NCBI RefSeq assembly: GCF_016801985.1
Contig: NZ_JAEVLS010000005.1
Coordinates: 248,001-312,000 of the forward strand
Length of the DNA stretch: 64,000 bases
Source of the DNA: Steroidobacter gossypii
Lineage (GTDB): Bacteria > Pseudomonadota > Gammaproteobacteria > Steroidobacterales > Steroidobacteraceae
Direction of reading: 5' to 3'
Below, one piece after another: positions 24,170 through 33,493 of this stretch. The notes below the pieces were generated by a model. The model saw nothing but the letters and a program-made list of their open reading frames with translations, ran no database searches and was not told where the DNA came from. The position numbers and the translations under genes were made by a program. Positions within the stretch are counted from its first letter, which is position 1. Each line of letters begins with the position of its first letter.

Positions 24170-25992
24170 CCGCCTGCGGCCAGGTCGTGAGGGAAGCGGT
24201 CGCGAGTCGAGGGGGCGCCGACGATGCCGCCGGACTGGCGTTCGAACAAACGCCGGTACTGGCCATGCGAGCGACGCAGCAGCATTTCGTGGCTGCCCTC
24301 CTCCACGATGCGACCGCGGTCGAACACGAGGATGCGATCCATCGCGCGCACCGTCGACAGACGATGGGCGATGACGATGGACGTGCGGCTGGACATCAGG
24401 CGATCCATCGCTTCCTGGATCAGCGCTTCGGATTCGGAGTCGAGGCTGGAAGTGGCCTCATCCAGAATCAGAATGGGCGCATCCGCCAGAAACGCTCGCG
24501 CCAACGCCACACGCTGACGTTCGCCACCGGACAGCTTCACGCCGCGCTCACCGACCAGCGTCTGGTAACCACGCGGCAATCGCACGATGAAATCGTGAGC
24601 ATTCGCCAACCGGGCCGCCCGCTCTATTTCCGCCAGCGTCGCATCCGGCCGCGCATATGAAATGTTCTCGGCCAGGCTGCGATGAAACAGAATGGGCTCC
24701 TGCTGCACGATCGCGATCTGCGAACGCAACGACTCCTGCGTGGCGTGCGCGACATCCTGCCCGTCGATCAGGATGCGGCCTTCGGTCACGTCGTACAGCC
24801 GTTGGATCAGCTTCACGAAGGTGGTTTTACCCGAGCCCGAATGGCCAACCAGACCGATGCGCTCGCCCGGCGCGATACGAACATTCAAGTCGCGATACAG
24901 CGGCGTGTGCTGACCGGCGTAACAGAACGTCACGTGATCGAAACGCACCTCGCCGGCCTCGATGCGCAAAGGCCGCGCGCCCGGCGAGTCCGCCACACCC
25001 AGAGGTTCGGAGTGCAGCTGAACCATCTCTTCCATGTCGTTCACCGAGCGCTGCAGGTGGTGCACGTGCTGACCGATGTCACGCAGATAGCCGTGCACGA
25101 CGAAGTAAGTCGTGAGCACATACGTGATCTCACCGGGCGTCGCACGTCCCTGCCACCACAGCCAGAGTGCCGTTCCCGTCACCGCCGACCGAACCAGCCA
25201 GAGCAATGCCAGCTGTCCAGTGCCGCTGTAGGTATGAAACATCCAGGTGCGCTCGGTGCGTCGTGACCATTTGTTCACGACGCGCCCCAGCCGCGCGTCC
25301 TCACGCGCCTCTGCACCGAATGATTTCACGACCGCGTTCGCGCCGAGCGCGTCCGCGAGCACGCCGCCCACACGCGTATCCTGAGCGTTGGACAAACGAG
25401 AAGCTGGCGCAATGATGCGCGTTGCCAGCAAGACCGTCATTGCAACGTACGCGATCGAGCCGAGCGCCATCACCAGGCCCATGACCGGCCACCGCTGCCC
25501 GAGCAGCAGCACCGTTCCCACCAGCACCACCACCGAAGGCAGCAACGCGAGCAACAGCACGTCGTTGATCATGTCCAATGCCCACATGCCGCGAGTGATC
25601 TTGCGCACGGTGGAACCGGCAAAACTGTTGTTGTGCCAGTCGGTCGAGAAACGCTGCACGCGATGAAACGCACCTTGCGCCACTTTGCGCATGATGCTCA
25701 GGGTGAATGGCACGACGCCCCACCAGGCGAGATGGCGCAGCACCACCATTGCCAGGCCGAGCAGCACCATCGCCAGAAAAGAATGGATCGCGACATCGAC
25801 CGCGTCCCGCCCCTGCGCGAGCGCATCGACCAGGCGGCCGGCATACACCGGAACGATGACTTCCGTCAGCGTCGCCAGCATCATCGCGACGGCCACGCCG
25901 ATCGCCAGGCCCTTGTGGGCAGCCCAGTGCCGGAACGTGAAAAACAGCACATTACGCAGGACTTGCGAGCCCTGGGCGCGAGATTTGACCAT
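24157..25992 (-). CDS. ABC exporter, fused permease and ATPase
   Basis: A 611-residue half-transporter. Six membrane helices (about 15-310) form the permease part; the ATPase follows with Walker A GHSGSGKTT (about 381-389), Q-loop AIVQQEPILFHR, signature LSGGERQ (about 486), Walker B ILILDEATS and H-loop IVIAHRLSTVR. It would act as a homodimer, exporting lipids, peptides or drugs. The start MVKSRAQGSQ at 25992 was preferred over an open extension of 24 codons. Length and order are those of MsbA/HlyB-like exporters, but there is no peptidase domain. The gap of 230 bases upstream holds only a hairpin of the neighbour. Confidence 0.92.
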   Translation of the reverse strand: MVKSRAQGSQVLRNVLFFTFRHWAAHKGLAIGVAVAMMLATLTEVIVPVYAGRLVDALAQGRDAVDVAIHSFLAMVLLGLAMVVLRHLAWWGVVPFTLSIMRKVAQGAFHRVQRFSTDWHNNSFAGSTVRKITRGMWALDMINDVLLLALLPSVVVLVGTVLLLGQRWPVMGLVMALGSIAYVAMTVLLATRIIAPASRLSNAQDTRVGGVLADALGANAVVKSFGAEAREDARLGRVVNKWSRRTERTWMFHTYSGTGQLALLWLVRSAVTGTALWLWWQGRATPGEITYVLTTYFVVHGYLRDIGQHVHHLQRSVNDMEEMVQLHSEPLGVADSPGARPLRIEAGEVRFDHVTFCYAGQHTPLYRDLNVRIAPGERIGLVGHSGSGKTTFVKLIQRLYDVTEGRILIDGQDVAHATQESLRSQIAIVQQEPILFHRSLAENISYARPDATLAEIERAARLANAHDFIVRLPRGYQTLVGERGVKLSGGERQRVALARAFLADAPILILDEATSSLDSESEALIQEAMDRLMSSRTSIVIAHRLSTVRAMDRILVFDRGRIVEEGSHEMLLRRSHGQYRRLFERQSGGIVGAPSTRDRFPHDLAAGGEAG

Positions 25993-26198
25993 GTTTGAGC
26001 GAGCGCGTTGCCGCGCTGTCCTTGAGAAAACGACTGACCTGAGGATGCGGCGGGCCAACTTCAAGTTGGGGCCGCGGGACGGGCTGACCGAGCTCCGGAG
26101 CTACCGGGTACGCATGGTCGGGAGGTGCTTGCTGGATGGATTCATCGGCGCCCTCCTCTTATAGCCAGGTCAATGACGGGACGAGCATTGAATCATTG

Positions 26199-26215
26199 TT
26201 GCCCGTTCCGGGCAA
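26199..26215 (-). terminator. Hairpin after the alpha/beta hydrolase gene
   Basis: TTGCCCG GAA CGGGCAA (minus strand), a perfect 7-bp stem, lies eight bases past the hydrolase stop and ends that operon. Only a weak T-content follows. Confidence 0.45.
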
Positions 26216-26222
26216 GCCCAGC

Positions 26223-26990
26223 TCAGCGTTTCAGCGCGTTTTGCAACGATTGCAAGTACAGCGGACTGGTCGCGAGATCGTTGTGCCCGACGCCCGGTAT
26301 CAACTGCAGGCTCGCGACGCCCGGCTGAAACCGACCATACAAATCCTCACTGCTCGCGCGAGGAATGATCTCATCATGCTCCGCCACGACCAGCGTGCTA
26401 GGCACCGTGATGAGTGGCGCATACCGCCAGGACTCATAGCGATCCTGCAGCAGCCACTTCACTGGAAACATCGGAAACTGCCGCGCCCCCAGGTCCGCAA
26501 TGCTCGAATACGGAGTAATCAGCACCAGCCGCGATGCGGGACGCTGACTGGCCAGGCGAATCGCAACCCCCGACCCCAGGCTGCGCCCCATCACCGTGAC
26601 ATCGGCATGCCTTGCGTGGACGTAGTCGAACAACGCCAGCGCGTCCTGATGCAGAACCAGCTCGCTGGGGCTGCCCGAGCTGCCGCCGTAACCCCGGTAG
26701 TTCATCAGGAAAAGCGCGTGATCGGGAAACGCAGCGGAGAACGACGGCATGTTGTGCGTAACGTCTTCGCCATTGCCGCCGAAGTAGACGATCGCCTTCA
26801 GCCCGTCGTGCGGACGAACGCTCACCACCAGCTCGGCGCCTTCCACCGACAGGGCCAGTGTCTGCGATGTTTCGCCCGGCAATCTCGGCTGCGGGTAGTA
26901 CAGTAACGAGCGCTGAAAAAAGAACAAAGCCGCGCACAGGCCGACGTACACGACGACTGCGAAGATCACCCAGTCGAGCACGGGTTTCAC
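26223..26990 (-). CDS. Membrane-anchored alpha/beta hydrolase
   Basis: A 255-residue protein with one N-terminal membrane helix (about 5-25) and an alpha/beta-hydrolase domain. The nucleophile elbow is GRSLGSG (Ser137), the acid lies in VVAEHDEIIP (about 203-212) and the His in PGVGHNDL (about 234-240). The motif MNYRGYGGSSGSP is typical of the BEM46/YfhR-like group. Start is a GTG three bases after the NnrU stop. It is the last gene of a TPP enzyme-NnrU-hydrolase unit. Esterase or peptidase activity is likely; substrate unknown. Confidence 0.9.
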   Translation of the reverse strand: MKPVLDWVIFAVVVYVGLCAALFFFQRSLLYYPQPRLPGETSQTLALSVEGAELVVSVRPHDGLKAIVYFGGNGEDVTHNMPSFSAAFPDHALFLMNYRGYGGSSGSPSELVLHQDALALFDYVHARHADVTVMGRSLGSGVAIRLASQRPASRLVLITPYSSIADLGARQFPMFPVKWLLQDRYESWRYAPLITVPSTLVVAEHDEIIPRASSEDLYGRFQPGVASLQLIPGVGHNDLATSPLYLQSLQNALKR

Positions 26991-26993
26991 GAC

Positions 26994-27575
26994 TTACATC
27001 GGCGGGATCGGCGCCACTCCAATCAGACGCACGTGCAGCCAGAGCACGAAAATCACATACACGGCCAGGCCGCCGACGACGGCGATGAGATCGTTGTATC
27101 TCATGGGCGGCGGACCCGGGACGGGCCGGACCACCGGACGACGCTTCACGGAGATCAGATCGGCCACGGCCCAGATGAGAAAGCCGCCGAAGAGCAGCAA
27201 GTCCGCGAGCATGCCGTTCGCCAGCAAATGCGCGAAGGCCCACAGCTTGACCGCCGCGAGCATCGGATGCTTCACGGCCGCCTTGATGCGCCCGGGCAAG
27301 TAGGCCGCGAACAGCAGCGGAAACACCGGCAGCAGTAACAGCGCCGCGAGATGTCGCGTCCACACCGGCGGCGCATACACCAGGATGGGATCCTGGCGTG
27401 CAACACCATAGCCCCACACGAGCAATATGAATCCAACGATGGACAATAAGGTGTAGATGCCCTTGTACGCGCCCTCGCCCATCTTCTCGACGGCGCGGCT
27501 CCGGAAACCTGGCGAGAAGATCTCGACCGAGTGCACGCCCAGGAAGAGCACCAATCCCAGAACGAGATAGATCAT
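26994..27575 (-). CDS. NnrU-family membrane protein
   Basis: A 193-residue integral membrane protein with five to six helices. Marks of NnrU (also seen in isoprene/terpenoid-like methyltransferase neighbours) are LVLGLVLFLGVHSVEIFSPGFRS, PPVWTRHLAALLLLPVFPLL, GRIKAAVKHPMLAAVKLWAFAHLLANGMLADLLLFGGFLIWAV. NnrU was named from a denitrification cluster but its role remains unsettled. It overlaps the TPP enzyme gene by four bases (ATGA) and is followed after three bases by the hydrolase gene, so all three are translationally linked. Confidence 0.88.
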   Translation of the reverse strand: MIYLVLGLVLFLGVHSVEIFSPGFRSRAVEKMGEGAYKGIYTLLSIVGFILLVWGYGVARQDPILVYAPPVWTRHLAALLLLPVFPLLFAAYLPGRIKAAVKHPMLAAVKLWAFAHLLANGMLADLLLFGGFLIWAVADLISVKRRPVVRPVPGPPPMRYNDLIAVVGGLAVYVIFVLWLHVRLIGVAPIPPM

Positions 27576-29263
27576 CGCGCCCCCTGCCGAGCCGCCTCAC
27601 GAATTGACTGCAAGGTTGCATTCGGCGTGATGGCTTCGGGATCGATGCGGATCTCAATCAAGGCGGGCTTGCCAGCAGCCAGCGCCCTGTCGAGCGCCGG
27701 CGCAAACTGCTCGGTCGTCTCCACCAGCTCGCCATGCGCACCGAACGCGGTTGCGTACGCAGCGAAATCGGGATTGACCAGCGAGGTGCCATGCACGCGC
27801 GCCGGATATTCACGCTCCTGATGCATGCGGATGGTGCCGTACATGTTGTTGTTGACCACGATGATGATGACGTTCAGCTGGTACTGCACGGCGGTGGCCA
27901 GTTCCTGGCCCGTCATCAGGAAACAACCGTCGCCCGCCAACGAGATGACGGTGCGATCGGGATACAACGCCTTGGCCGCGATACCCGCCGGCACGCCATA
28001 CCCCATCGCTCCCGAGGTAGGCGCAAGCTGCGTTCGAAAGCCGCGATAGCGATGGAAGCGATGCGCCCAGGTCGTGTAGTTGCCCGCGCCGTTGGTGACG
28101 ATCACATCCGGCGGCAGCACGCGATCCAGATGCTGGATGACATCCCACATCTGCACCTTGCCTGGAATCTGTTTGCGTTCCTGCCAGGCTCGATAGTCCT
28201 GGTTCGCGGCCGAGGCCTGCGTTTGCACGTCGACGCGAGTCAGCTTGGGCAGAACAGCGAGCGCGCTCGACATTGCCGGCATGGTCGCGTTGATCATGAG
28301 ATCGGCGTGATAAAACCGCCCGAGCTCTTCAGCCTCGGGATAGATATGCACCAGGCGCTGCGCCGGCACGGGACCGGCGATCAAACCGTAGCCACTGGTC
28401 GTGATCTCACCAAGCCGCGCGCCAAGTACGATCAGCAAATCCGACGCCTTGATGCGCTCGGCGAGCTTGGGATTGATGCCGATGCCCACGTCGCCCGCAT
28501 AGTTGGGATGCGCGTTGTCGAACAGATCCTGCGAGCGAAACTCACATCCCACCGGAATCTGCTGCGTCTCCGCGAAGCGTTGCAGTTGAGCACACGCTGC
28601 TTCATTCCAGCCGCTGCCGCCAGCCAACAGAAAAGGTCGCTGCGCTTCGCCCAGCATTTGCGAGAGCCTGGCGATCGCTTCTGGTGAAGGCGCGGACTCG
28701 ACTCGTTGCCACGGTCGAGCGTCGGCAACCTGGGCGGTGCCGGACAGCACATCCTCGGGCAGCGCGAGCACCACCGGCCCCATGCGCCCACTGGTCGCGA
28801 CTTGATAGGCACGCGCGATGAATTCGGGAATGCGATCGGTGCGATCGATCTGCGCCACCCACTTCGACATGGGGCCGAACATGCGGCGGTAATCGATCTC
28901 TTGAAACGCCTCCCGCTCCATGAAATCGGTGCCGACCTGTCCGATCAGCAGGATCATCGGCGTGGAATCCTGGAACGCTGTATGCACTCCGATCGACGCG
29001 TTGGTCGCGCCTGGCCCGCGCGTCACCAGGCAGATGCCGGGCTTGCCGGTGAGCTTGCCGTACGCCTCGGCCATGTTAGCTGCGCCATTCTCATGACGGC
29101 AGGTGATCAGGCGGATCCGATCGCGGACTGCATACAATGCGTCCAGCACCGGCAGGTAACTTTCACCGGGAACGCAAAAAGCAAGCTCGGCGCCGTGCGT
29201 GAGCAACTGGTCGACGATGAGTTGTCCGCCGGTGCGAGCGGCGGGAGTCGGGCTCGGTTTCAT
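27572..29263 (-). CDS. Thiamine pyrophosphate-dependent enzyme (acetolactate synthase-like)
   Basis: A 563-residue ThDP enzyme with the three domains of the acetolactate synthase/benzoylformate decarboxylase family. The pyrimidine domain carries the catalytic Glu in ITCRHENGAANMAEAYG (about residue 58), the middle domain spans about 195-330, and the cofactor motif is SLAGDGCFLMTGQELATAVQ...NVIIIVVNNNMYGTIR (about 440-480). It decarboxylates or transfers two-carbon units from 2-oxo acids. True IlvB is usually paired with a small IlvH subunit; none is near, so a decarboxylase or a catabolic ALS-like role is more likely. First gene of a three-gene unit. Confidence 0.9.
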   Translation of the reverse strand: MKPSPTPAARTGGQLIVDQLLTHGAELAFCVPGESYLPVLDALYAVRDRIRLITCRHENGAANMAEAYGKLTGKPGICLVTRGPGATNASIGVHTAFQDSTPMILLIGQVGTDFMEREAFQEIDYRRMFGPMSKWVAQIDRTDRIPEFIARAYQVATSGRMGPVVLALPEDVLSGTAQVADARPWQRVESAPSPEAIARLSQMLGEAQRPFLLAGGSGWNEAACAQLQRFAETQQIPVGCEFRSQDLFDNAHPNYAGDVGIGINPKLAERIKASDLLIVLGARLGEITTSGYGLIAGPVPAQRLVHIYPEAEELGRFYHADLMINATMPAMSSALAVLPKLTRVDVQTQASAANQDYRAWQERKQIPGKVQMWDVIQHLDRVLPPDVIVTNGAGNYTTWAHRFHRYRGFRTQLAPTSGAMGYGVPAGIAAKALYPDRTVISLAGDGCFLMTGQELATAVQYQLNVIIIVVNNNMYGTIRMHQEREYPARVHGTSLVNPDFAAYATAFGAHGELVETTEQFAPALDRALAAGKPALIEIRIDPEAITPNATLQSIREAARQGAR

Positions 29264-29288
29264 GGCGCCATTTTAGCGCGCCTGACTT

Positions 29289-30080
29289 TTACCTGCTTGC
29301 GAGCGCAATCCTCAAAGCTTCCGCCACCCCGGCCTCATCGACATGCCCGACGGTGCGACCGGCGGCTTGGATCACCTCCGGATCGGCGTTACCCATGGCG
29401 ATGGGATGCCCGACGACGCGCAGCGCGGAGATATCGTTGCCCGAGTCGCCGATGTACATGACGTCTCGCATATCGATGCGGTATGCCGCAGCGATCTCAC
29501 GCATCGCACTGCCCTTGCTGACACCCTTGCGCGTCAAACCGACGAAACGGACGTTGGGCATGAGCGGTGAGGTGGACTGCGCCATCTCCAGATCGGGCGG
29601 CGCTTCGATGCGCTCGGCATCTTCGGGCGAAAGCAACCACTGTCCACGCACCAGCGGCGGCAACAATGTTTCAAAAGGCCGCGGCTTGAACGGCAAGCCC
29701 AGCAAATCGGCGTGCTGACTCGCCCAAGGCGCTTCGCTTTCGACGGCGTAATCATCGTCGCCGTACAGCTCCAGCACCTGCTCGGTTTCGCGGGCCTGGC
29801 TGATCAAGCCACGCACACAACCTTCGGGCAGCGGAGTGGAACGCGACTCGCGCGTCGCAAGGTTCACGATGCTCGCGCCGTTTTGAAAGATGTGCCAACC
29901 ATCGTCGTCCAGCCGACGCGCATATTCCGCAGCGACACCGAACGCGGGCCGCCCTGAACACAATGCCAGATGGATGCCCGCGGCACGCGCTTGCTCGGCG
30001 GTTTTCCACACGATGTCCGGCACTTCACCGGAGTGGCCTACCAACGTTCCATCGACATCGATGCCAATCAACGCAATCAA
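29289..30080 (-). CDS. HAD-superfamily Cof-type phosphatase
   Basis: A 263-residue HAD hydrolase of the Cof/IIB type. Motif I is IGIDVDGTLVG (the two Asp near residues 7 and 9), motif II LALCSGR, and motifs III/IV RKGVSKGSAM and VMYIGDSGNDISALRVVGHPIAMGNA. The cap domain lies between about 85 and 180. Such enzymes dephosphorylate sugar phosphates or similar metabolites. It sits 25 bases upstream of the next start (TPP enzyme) on the same strand; a strong hairpin upstream separates it from the DUF6454-like gene. Confidence 0.92.
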   Translation of the reverse strand: MIALIGIDVDGTLVGHSGEVPDIVWKTAEQARAAGIHLALCSGRPAFGVAAEYARRLDDDGWHIFQNGASIVNLATRESRSTPLPEGCVRGLISQARETEQVLELYGDDDYAVESEAPWASQHADLLGLPFKPRPFETLLPPLVRGQWLLSPEDAERIEAPPDLEMAQSTSPLMPNVRFVGLTRKGVSKGSAMREIAAAYRIDMRDVMYIGDSGNDISALRVVGHPIAMGNADPEVIQAAGRTVGHVDEAGVAEALRIALASR

Positions 30081-30101
30081 CGGTCTCGTTCCAAATGCCA
30101 G

Positions 30102-30132
30102 GGCGGGTCACGCCATACTAGCGTGACCCGCC
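30102..30132 (-). terminator. Strong hairpin between DUF6454-like and HAD genes
   Basis: GGCGGGTCACG / CGTGACCCGCC, a perfect 11-bp stem with a 9-base loop, stands 47 bases after the DUF6454-like stop and 22 bases before the HAD gene start. No T-run follows, but no other function is apparent. Confidence 0.55.
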
Positions 30133-30178
30133 GACTCTCGGGCGACAACCTTCGTCAGATTTAGCTCACCTCGGTGTA

Positions 30179-31192
30179 TCAGTCCCGATTGATCCAGGGC
30201 GTCGCGTCGTAGATCAGCAACTCGGCCTGGTTGTCGCCTTCGGCCATGAAGTAGCCGCGCATCGAACCGTCCTTCGACGGCTCCAGCCAGAACGCATTGT
30301 GTGTCAGCGACAGCGTGCCGGTGGCGCCCCCACCTTCGTCGATGAACAGATTCACCGGCACCTGATGCTCCAGTCGATTACGGCGCAGGTCGACCAGATC
30401 GAGGCCGCCGAAAGCGACGTTGCCACGCGGGCTGGAGTAACTCGCGACGCCGCCACACAACATGTATTCCACGCCCTGGTAATGACAATCCTGATAGTCG
30501 ATATAGAACTGCGGATTGGGAACCCAATCCGATGAACGAACCTTGCTCTCGCGCCCGCGCCGGGACAGCTCCCAAGTGTATAAGCGCCGCGAACCCCAGC
30601 TCACGCCGCGCAGCGTATTGTCATGCACGTTGTGGACGATGCCGCCGATGTGATCGTCCTCGGTAAACACCAGCTCGGCGCGCAAGGTCTTGGGATCGAC
30701 GCGATAAACATTGCTGCTGCTGTTGGGCCGATACTCCGCCACCGGCACCCACAGCGACTTGCCGTCGAAGTCGATGCCGCCAGGATGGTATTTGCTGCCA
30801 TCGGTGAGCTCGACTTTGCCCAGCAGCTGGCCCTGCGCGTCGAACTTGAACAGCCAGCCACGGCCGGCGCCCGTCGAGCGATCGATCGTGAAGTCATACA
30901 GCGAGTCGGTCGCGGCGCCATTGCGCACCGTGCTCTCGATGACTTCGACCGCCGAAACGAAGAACGTATCGCCGATCTTGACCAAGCCCTGGGTGTGGAA
31001 GGTCTGGAAATTCATGGTCACCGACTGCACCGGCGTCCAGATCGTGTTCTTGCCCATGACCCGGAACAGCGCGGTGGTCTTGTTGTCGCGCCCCTTGGAC
31101 CAGCCACGCTCGTGCTCGGAATTTCCGGCCACGGCCGTGGTGATGTAACCGCTCAGCACCAGACCGAGCGCAACGATCGGAACAACTTTCAC
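30179..31192 (-). CDS. Exported DUF6454-like protein
   Basis: A 337-residue protein with a signal peptide (MKVVPIVALGLVLSGYITTAVAG). The mature protein has repeated beta-strand patterns of the propeller type, such as FQTFHTQGLVKIGDTFFVSA, KYHPGGIDFDGKSLWVPVAEY and DDHIGGIVHNVHDNTLRGVS, and a Cys pair in YQDCHYQGVEYMLCGG. I think it belongs to the DUF6454 family, known only as a group of exported proteins, but the family number is from memory. It stands alone, upstream of the HAD gene; no function can be given. Confidence 0.78.
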   Translation of the reverse strand: MKVVPIVALGLVLSGYITTAVAGNSEHERGWSKGRDNKTTALFRVMGKNTIWTPVQSVTMNFQTFHTQGLVKIGDTFFVSAVEVIESTVRNGAATDSLYDFTIDRSTGAGRGWLFKFDAQGQLLGKVELTDGSKYHPGGIDFDGKSLWVPVAEYRPNSSSNVYRVDPKTLRAELVFTEDDHIGGIVHNVHDNTLRGVSWGSRRLYTWELSRRGRESKVRSSDWVPNPQFYIDYQDCHYQGVEYMLCGGVASYSSPRGNVAFGGLDLVDLRRNRLEHQVPVNLFIDEGGGATGTLSLTHNAFWLEPSKDGSMRGYFMAEGDNQAELLIYDATPWINRD

Positions 31193-31333
31193 AGCGCCTC
31201 CTTCCCACGCAACACCAGGAGGCTCGTTTATACAGAGGCAGTTTTACCGTTTTCTTGCGTCCTGCACGAAGCCGGATATTGCTTCAGGCGGCTGAAGATC
31301 GCCTTGATGGAGAATCTTTCACCCAGATTGACT

Positions 31334-32608
31334 TCACCGAGGCACGCCCATCAGCGCCAATCCCTGCGCGACCGAAGAAAACTCATCGCCGCCGACCAGC
31401 TTGTCCGCGCCGAATTTGCGAGCAAACAGCTGGCGCACTGCCGGCACGAGCGCCGTGCCGCCAGTCATGAACACTCGCGTGAGATCGGCAGGTTTGACGC
31501 CAGCGGTGCGCACCGCCTCGTCGGCCACGGCTTCGATGCGCGACAGATCGTCCGCGATCCACGTTTCGAAATCGGCGCGCGTCACGGTCCGATCGATTTC
31601 GACTGGGCCCGCCTTGAAGCTGAGTTGCGCCGACGCCTGCGCCGTCAACGTTTGTTTCACTCGCGACACGGCTTGAAACAACGTGAAGCCTTCTTCATTG
31701 CGAATCACATGCACCAGCCCCTCGAACGCCTGCTGATCCACCGCGGTCCGCAGGATCTCGGTGATGTGTCGCAACGTCTGCCGGTTGTTCATCATCGACA
31801 GCTGGTGCCAGCTGGAGAAGTTGGCGTAAATCCACAACGGAATGGGCAAGCGCTTGGACTCCGGCTGGAACTGCGAGCCCATGCCCAACGCCGGGCACAC
31901 CGCGTTATGAACGATTTGATAATCGAAACGATCTCCCGCGATGCCAATGCCGGTCTGCGCAAGCGGCGTGAGCTTGGGCTGCTCGCCGTCGGCATCCACT
32001 TCGACGATGGAGAAGTCGCTGGTGCCGCCACCCAGGTCGGCGACCAGCACCAGATGCCGGCCTTCGGCTCTGCTCGCGAATGCGTACGCAGCGGCCTCCG
32101 GCTCGAGGCCGATGCGATCCGCTTCGCGGCCAGCGCCGGCAAACGCGGCCTTCAAACGTGTTTGCGCCAGTTGGTCGTCGGGCGAAGCGCCCGCGAACTC
32201 GATGGGCCTGCCGATGCCCAGGGGCGCATTCTGCAGCGCTTCACGCGCGCCCGTGGCGTCGTAAAGATGTTGGAGCAACGTGCCGATCAGCGACTCCAAC
32301 GTGTAGGTATGGTTGAACACCTTGGTGTCGACAAAGGCGCGACTGCCGAGGAACGATTTCATCGACTGCACCAGCCGCGCCGGGCCAGTGCGAGCAATGT
32401 AGTCGGCGACGGCATCCGCACCGGCGCTGCTGATCGGTCGCTCGCGCGGATTCGGCTCGGCAGGTCGGAAACAAAGAATCGACGGCAACGCCGCGTTCTC
32501 ACCGAGGCGCGATGTGACCTTCATGACCGCGGAGCTGCCGTCCGCGCCCACCATGGCAATGACGGTATTGCTGGTGCCGAAATCGACACCAATGGAAATG
32601 GGATGCAT
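31334..32608 (-). CDS. yegD: Hsp70-family protein (YegD-like)
   Basis: A 424-residue actin-fold ATPase. Phosphate-1 motif ISIGVDFGTSNTVIAMV is at residues 4-20, phosphate-2 LVLVADLGGGTSDFSIVEVD near 190-210, and the adenosine motif RVFMTGGTALVPAVRQLF near 385-402. The Hsp70 peptide-binding domain is missing, as in YegD of E. coli. It probably acts as a specialised chaperone or regulator, and no co-chaperone lies next to it. The start was set at MHPISIGVDF (32608); the upstream open frame is a Pro/Gly stretch. Confidence 0.9.
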   Translation of the reverse strand: MHPISIGVDFGTSNTVIAMVGADGSSAVMKVTSRLGENAALPSILCFRPAEPNPRERPISSAGADAVADYIARTGPARLVQSMKSFLGSRAFVDTKVFNHTYTLESLIGTLLQHLYDATGAREALQNAPLGIGRPIEFAGASPDDQLAQTRLKAAFAGAGREADRIGLEPEAAAYAFASRAEGRHLVLVADLGGGTSDFSIVEVDADGEQPKLTPLAQTGIGIAGDRFDYQIVHNAVCPALGMGSQFQPESKRLPIPLWIYANFSSWHQLSMMNNRQTLRHITEILRTAVDQQAFEGLVHVIRNEEGFTLFQAVSRVKQTLTAQASAQLSFKAGPVEIDRTVTRADFETWIADDLSRIEAVADEAVRTAGVKPADLTRVFMTGGTALVPAVRQLFARKFGADKLVGGDEFSSVAQGLALMGVPR

Positions 32609-32686
32609 GGGAGGTGGCCCGGGTAAAGGGCCGCCCATTATAGCAGGTCGGCGGTTTGCGGCCGCCTACCTCCCGAAGCCACTGTG

Positions 32687-33310
32687 CTACACGCGCGCAA
32701 ATTCCATGATCCAGTTCGGTTCCCAAGTCGCGCCGCCATCGGCGGAGAACGCCTGCTCCCAGCGCGCGCTGCGCGCCTGAATGTGTGACCACAAGAAACG
32801 AATGCGAATTGGCCGGCCCGCGAACACATCTTCGCCGTAGAACGTGCCGACACCGTTGCTGAATACTCCGTGCACCGGCTGATCGAGCTTGGGATCGCGC
32901 GCATCGATCCAGTAGATGCTCCACCGCGCCTGTGTCGGATTGAACATGCGCACCGTGCACGCTTCGTATGTTCCCTGCGGCAGCTCGATCACGTTCTCAT
33001 CGAAGTTGCCCAAGCCGCCGAGAATGGGCTTGGCCGACATGGTGCCGCCGAAACGAACCCAATCGTTGCTGCCCTTCAGGCGTTGCGCGAGCCGCTGATG
33101 CGACACGCGCCAGCTGCCGTGCAGAAAGTCGAAGTCGCTGGCGCCGTTGGGCAAAGACTGGGCGGTGGACGTCATTCCTGCGACCTCTTCGGGTTGTCGA
33201 GCCGGATTGCTGGAGAGCTTGCGTTCTGGTGTGGCGTTGGCGGCGTACGCAACCATTGGGAGCAGGCCAGTTGCTTGTAGCAATGTACGCCGCGAGATGG
33301 CTGAGCTCAT
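32687..33310 (-). CDS. Exported DUF1579-like protein
   Basis: A 207-residue protein with a Tat- or Sec-type leader (MSSAISRRTLLQATGLLPMVAYA; the RR pair is followed by TLLQ, close to the twin-arginine pattern). The mature domain begins SDFDFLHGSWRVSHQRLAQRL and includes YEACTVRMFNPTQARWSIYWIDARD and an ending WEQAFSADGGATWEPNWIMEF, the features of DUF1579-type lipocalin-like proteins. No enzyme function is known for the group. It is divergent from the 201-residue gene at 33494. Confidence 0.82.
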   Translation of the reverse strand: MSSAISRRTLLQATGLLPMVAYAANATPERKLSSNPARQPEEVAGMTSTAQSLPNGASDFDFLHGSWRVSHQRLAQRLKGSNDWVRFGGTMSAKPILGGLGNFDENVIELPQGTYEACTVRMFNPTQARWSIYWIDARDPKLDQPVHGVFSNGVGTFYGEDVFAGRPIRIRFLWSHIQARSARWEQAFSADGGATWEPNWIMEFARV

Positions 33311-33493
33311 TCCGTTGTCGCCTTCGTTCCTGTCGGGGCGGCATTCCATCGTGACGGCGACCAAGGGTCAACGCCAGATCCGGACAGGCACACGCCAGAA
33401 AAGGACACGCGTAAACATGACAAGTTGTGGTCGCCGGCCTCGATCGGCACACTGACCAGCGCCGACGCGCGACGTTGCAGTTGGAAGCAAGCG

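Noticed and set aside
25993-26222. Regulatory RNA in the 230-base gap
   Set aside because: Apart from the hairpin that ends the hydrolase operon, no conserved RNA pattern was seen.
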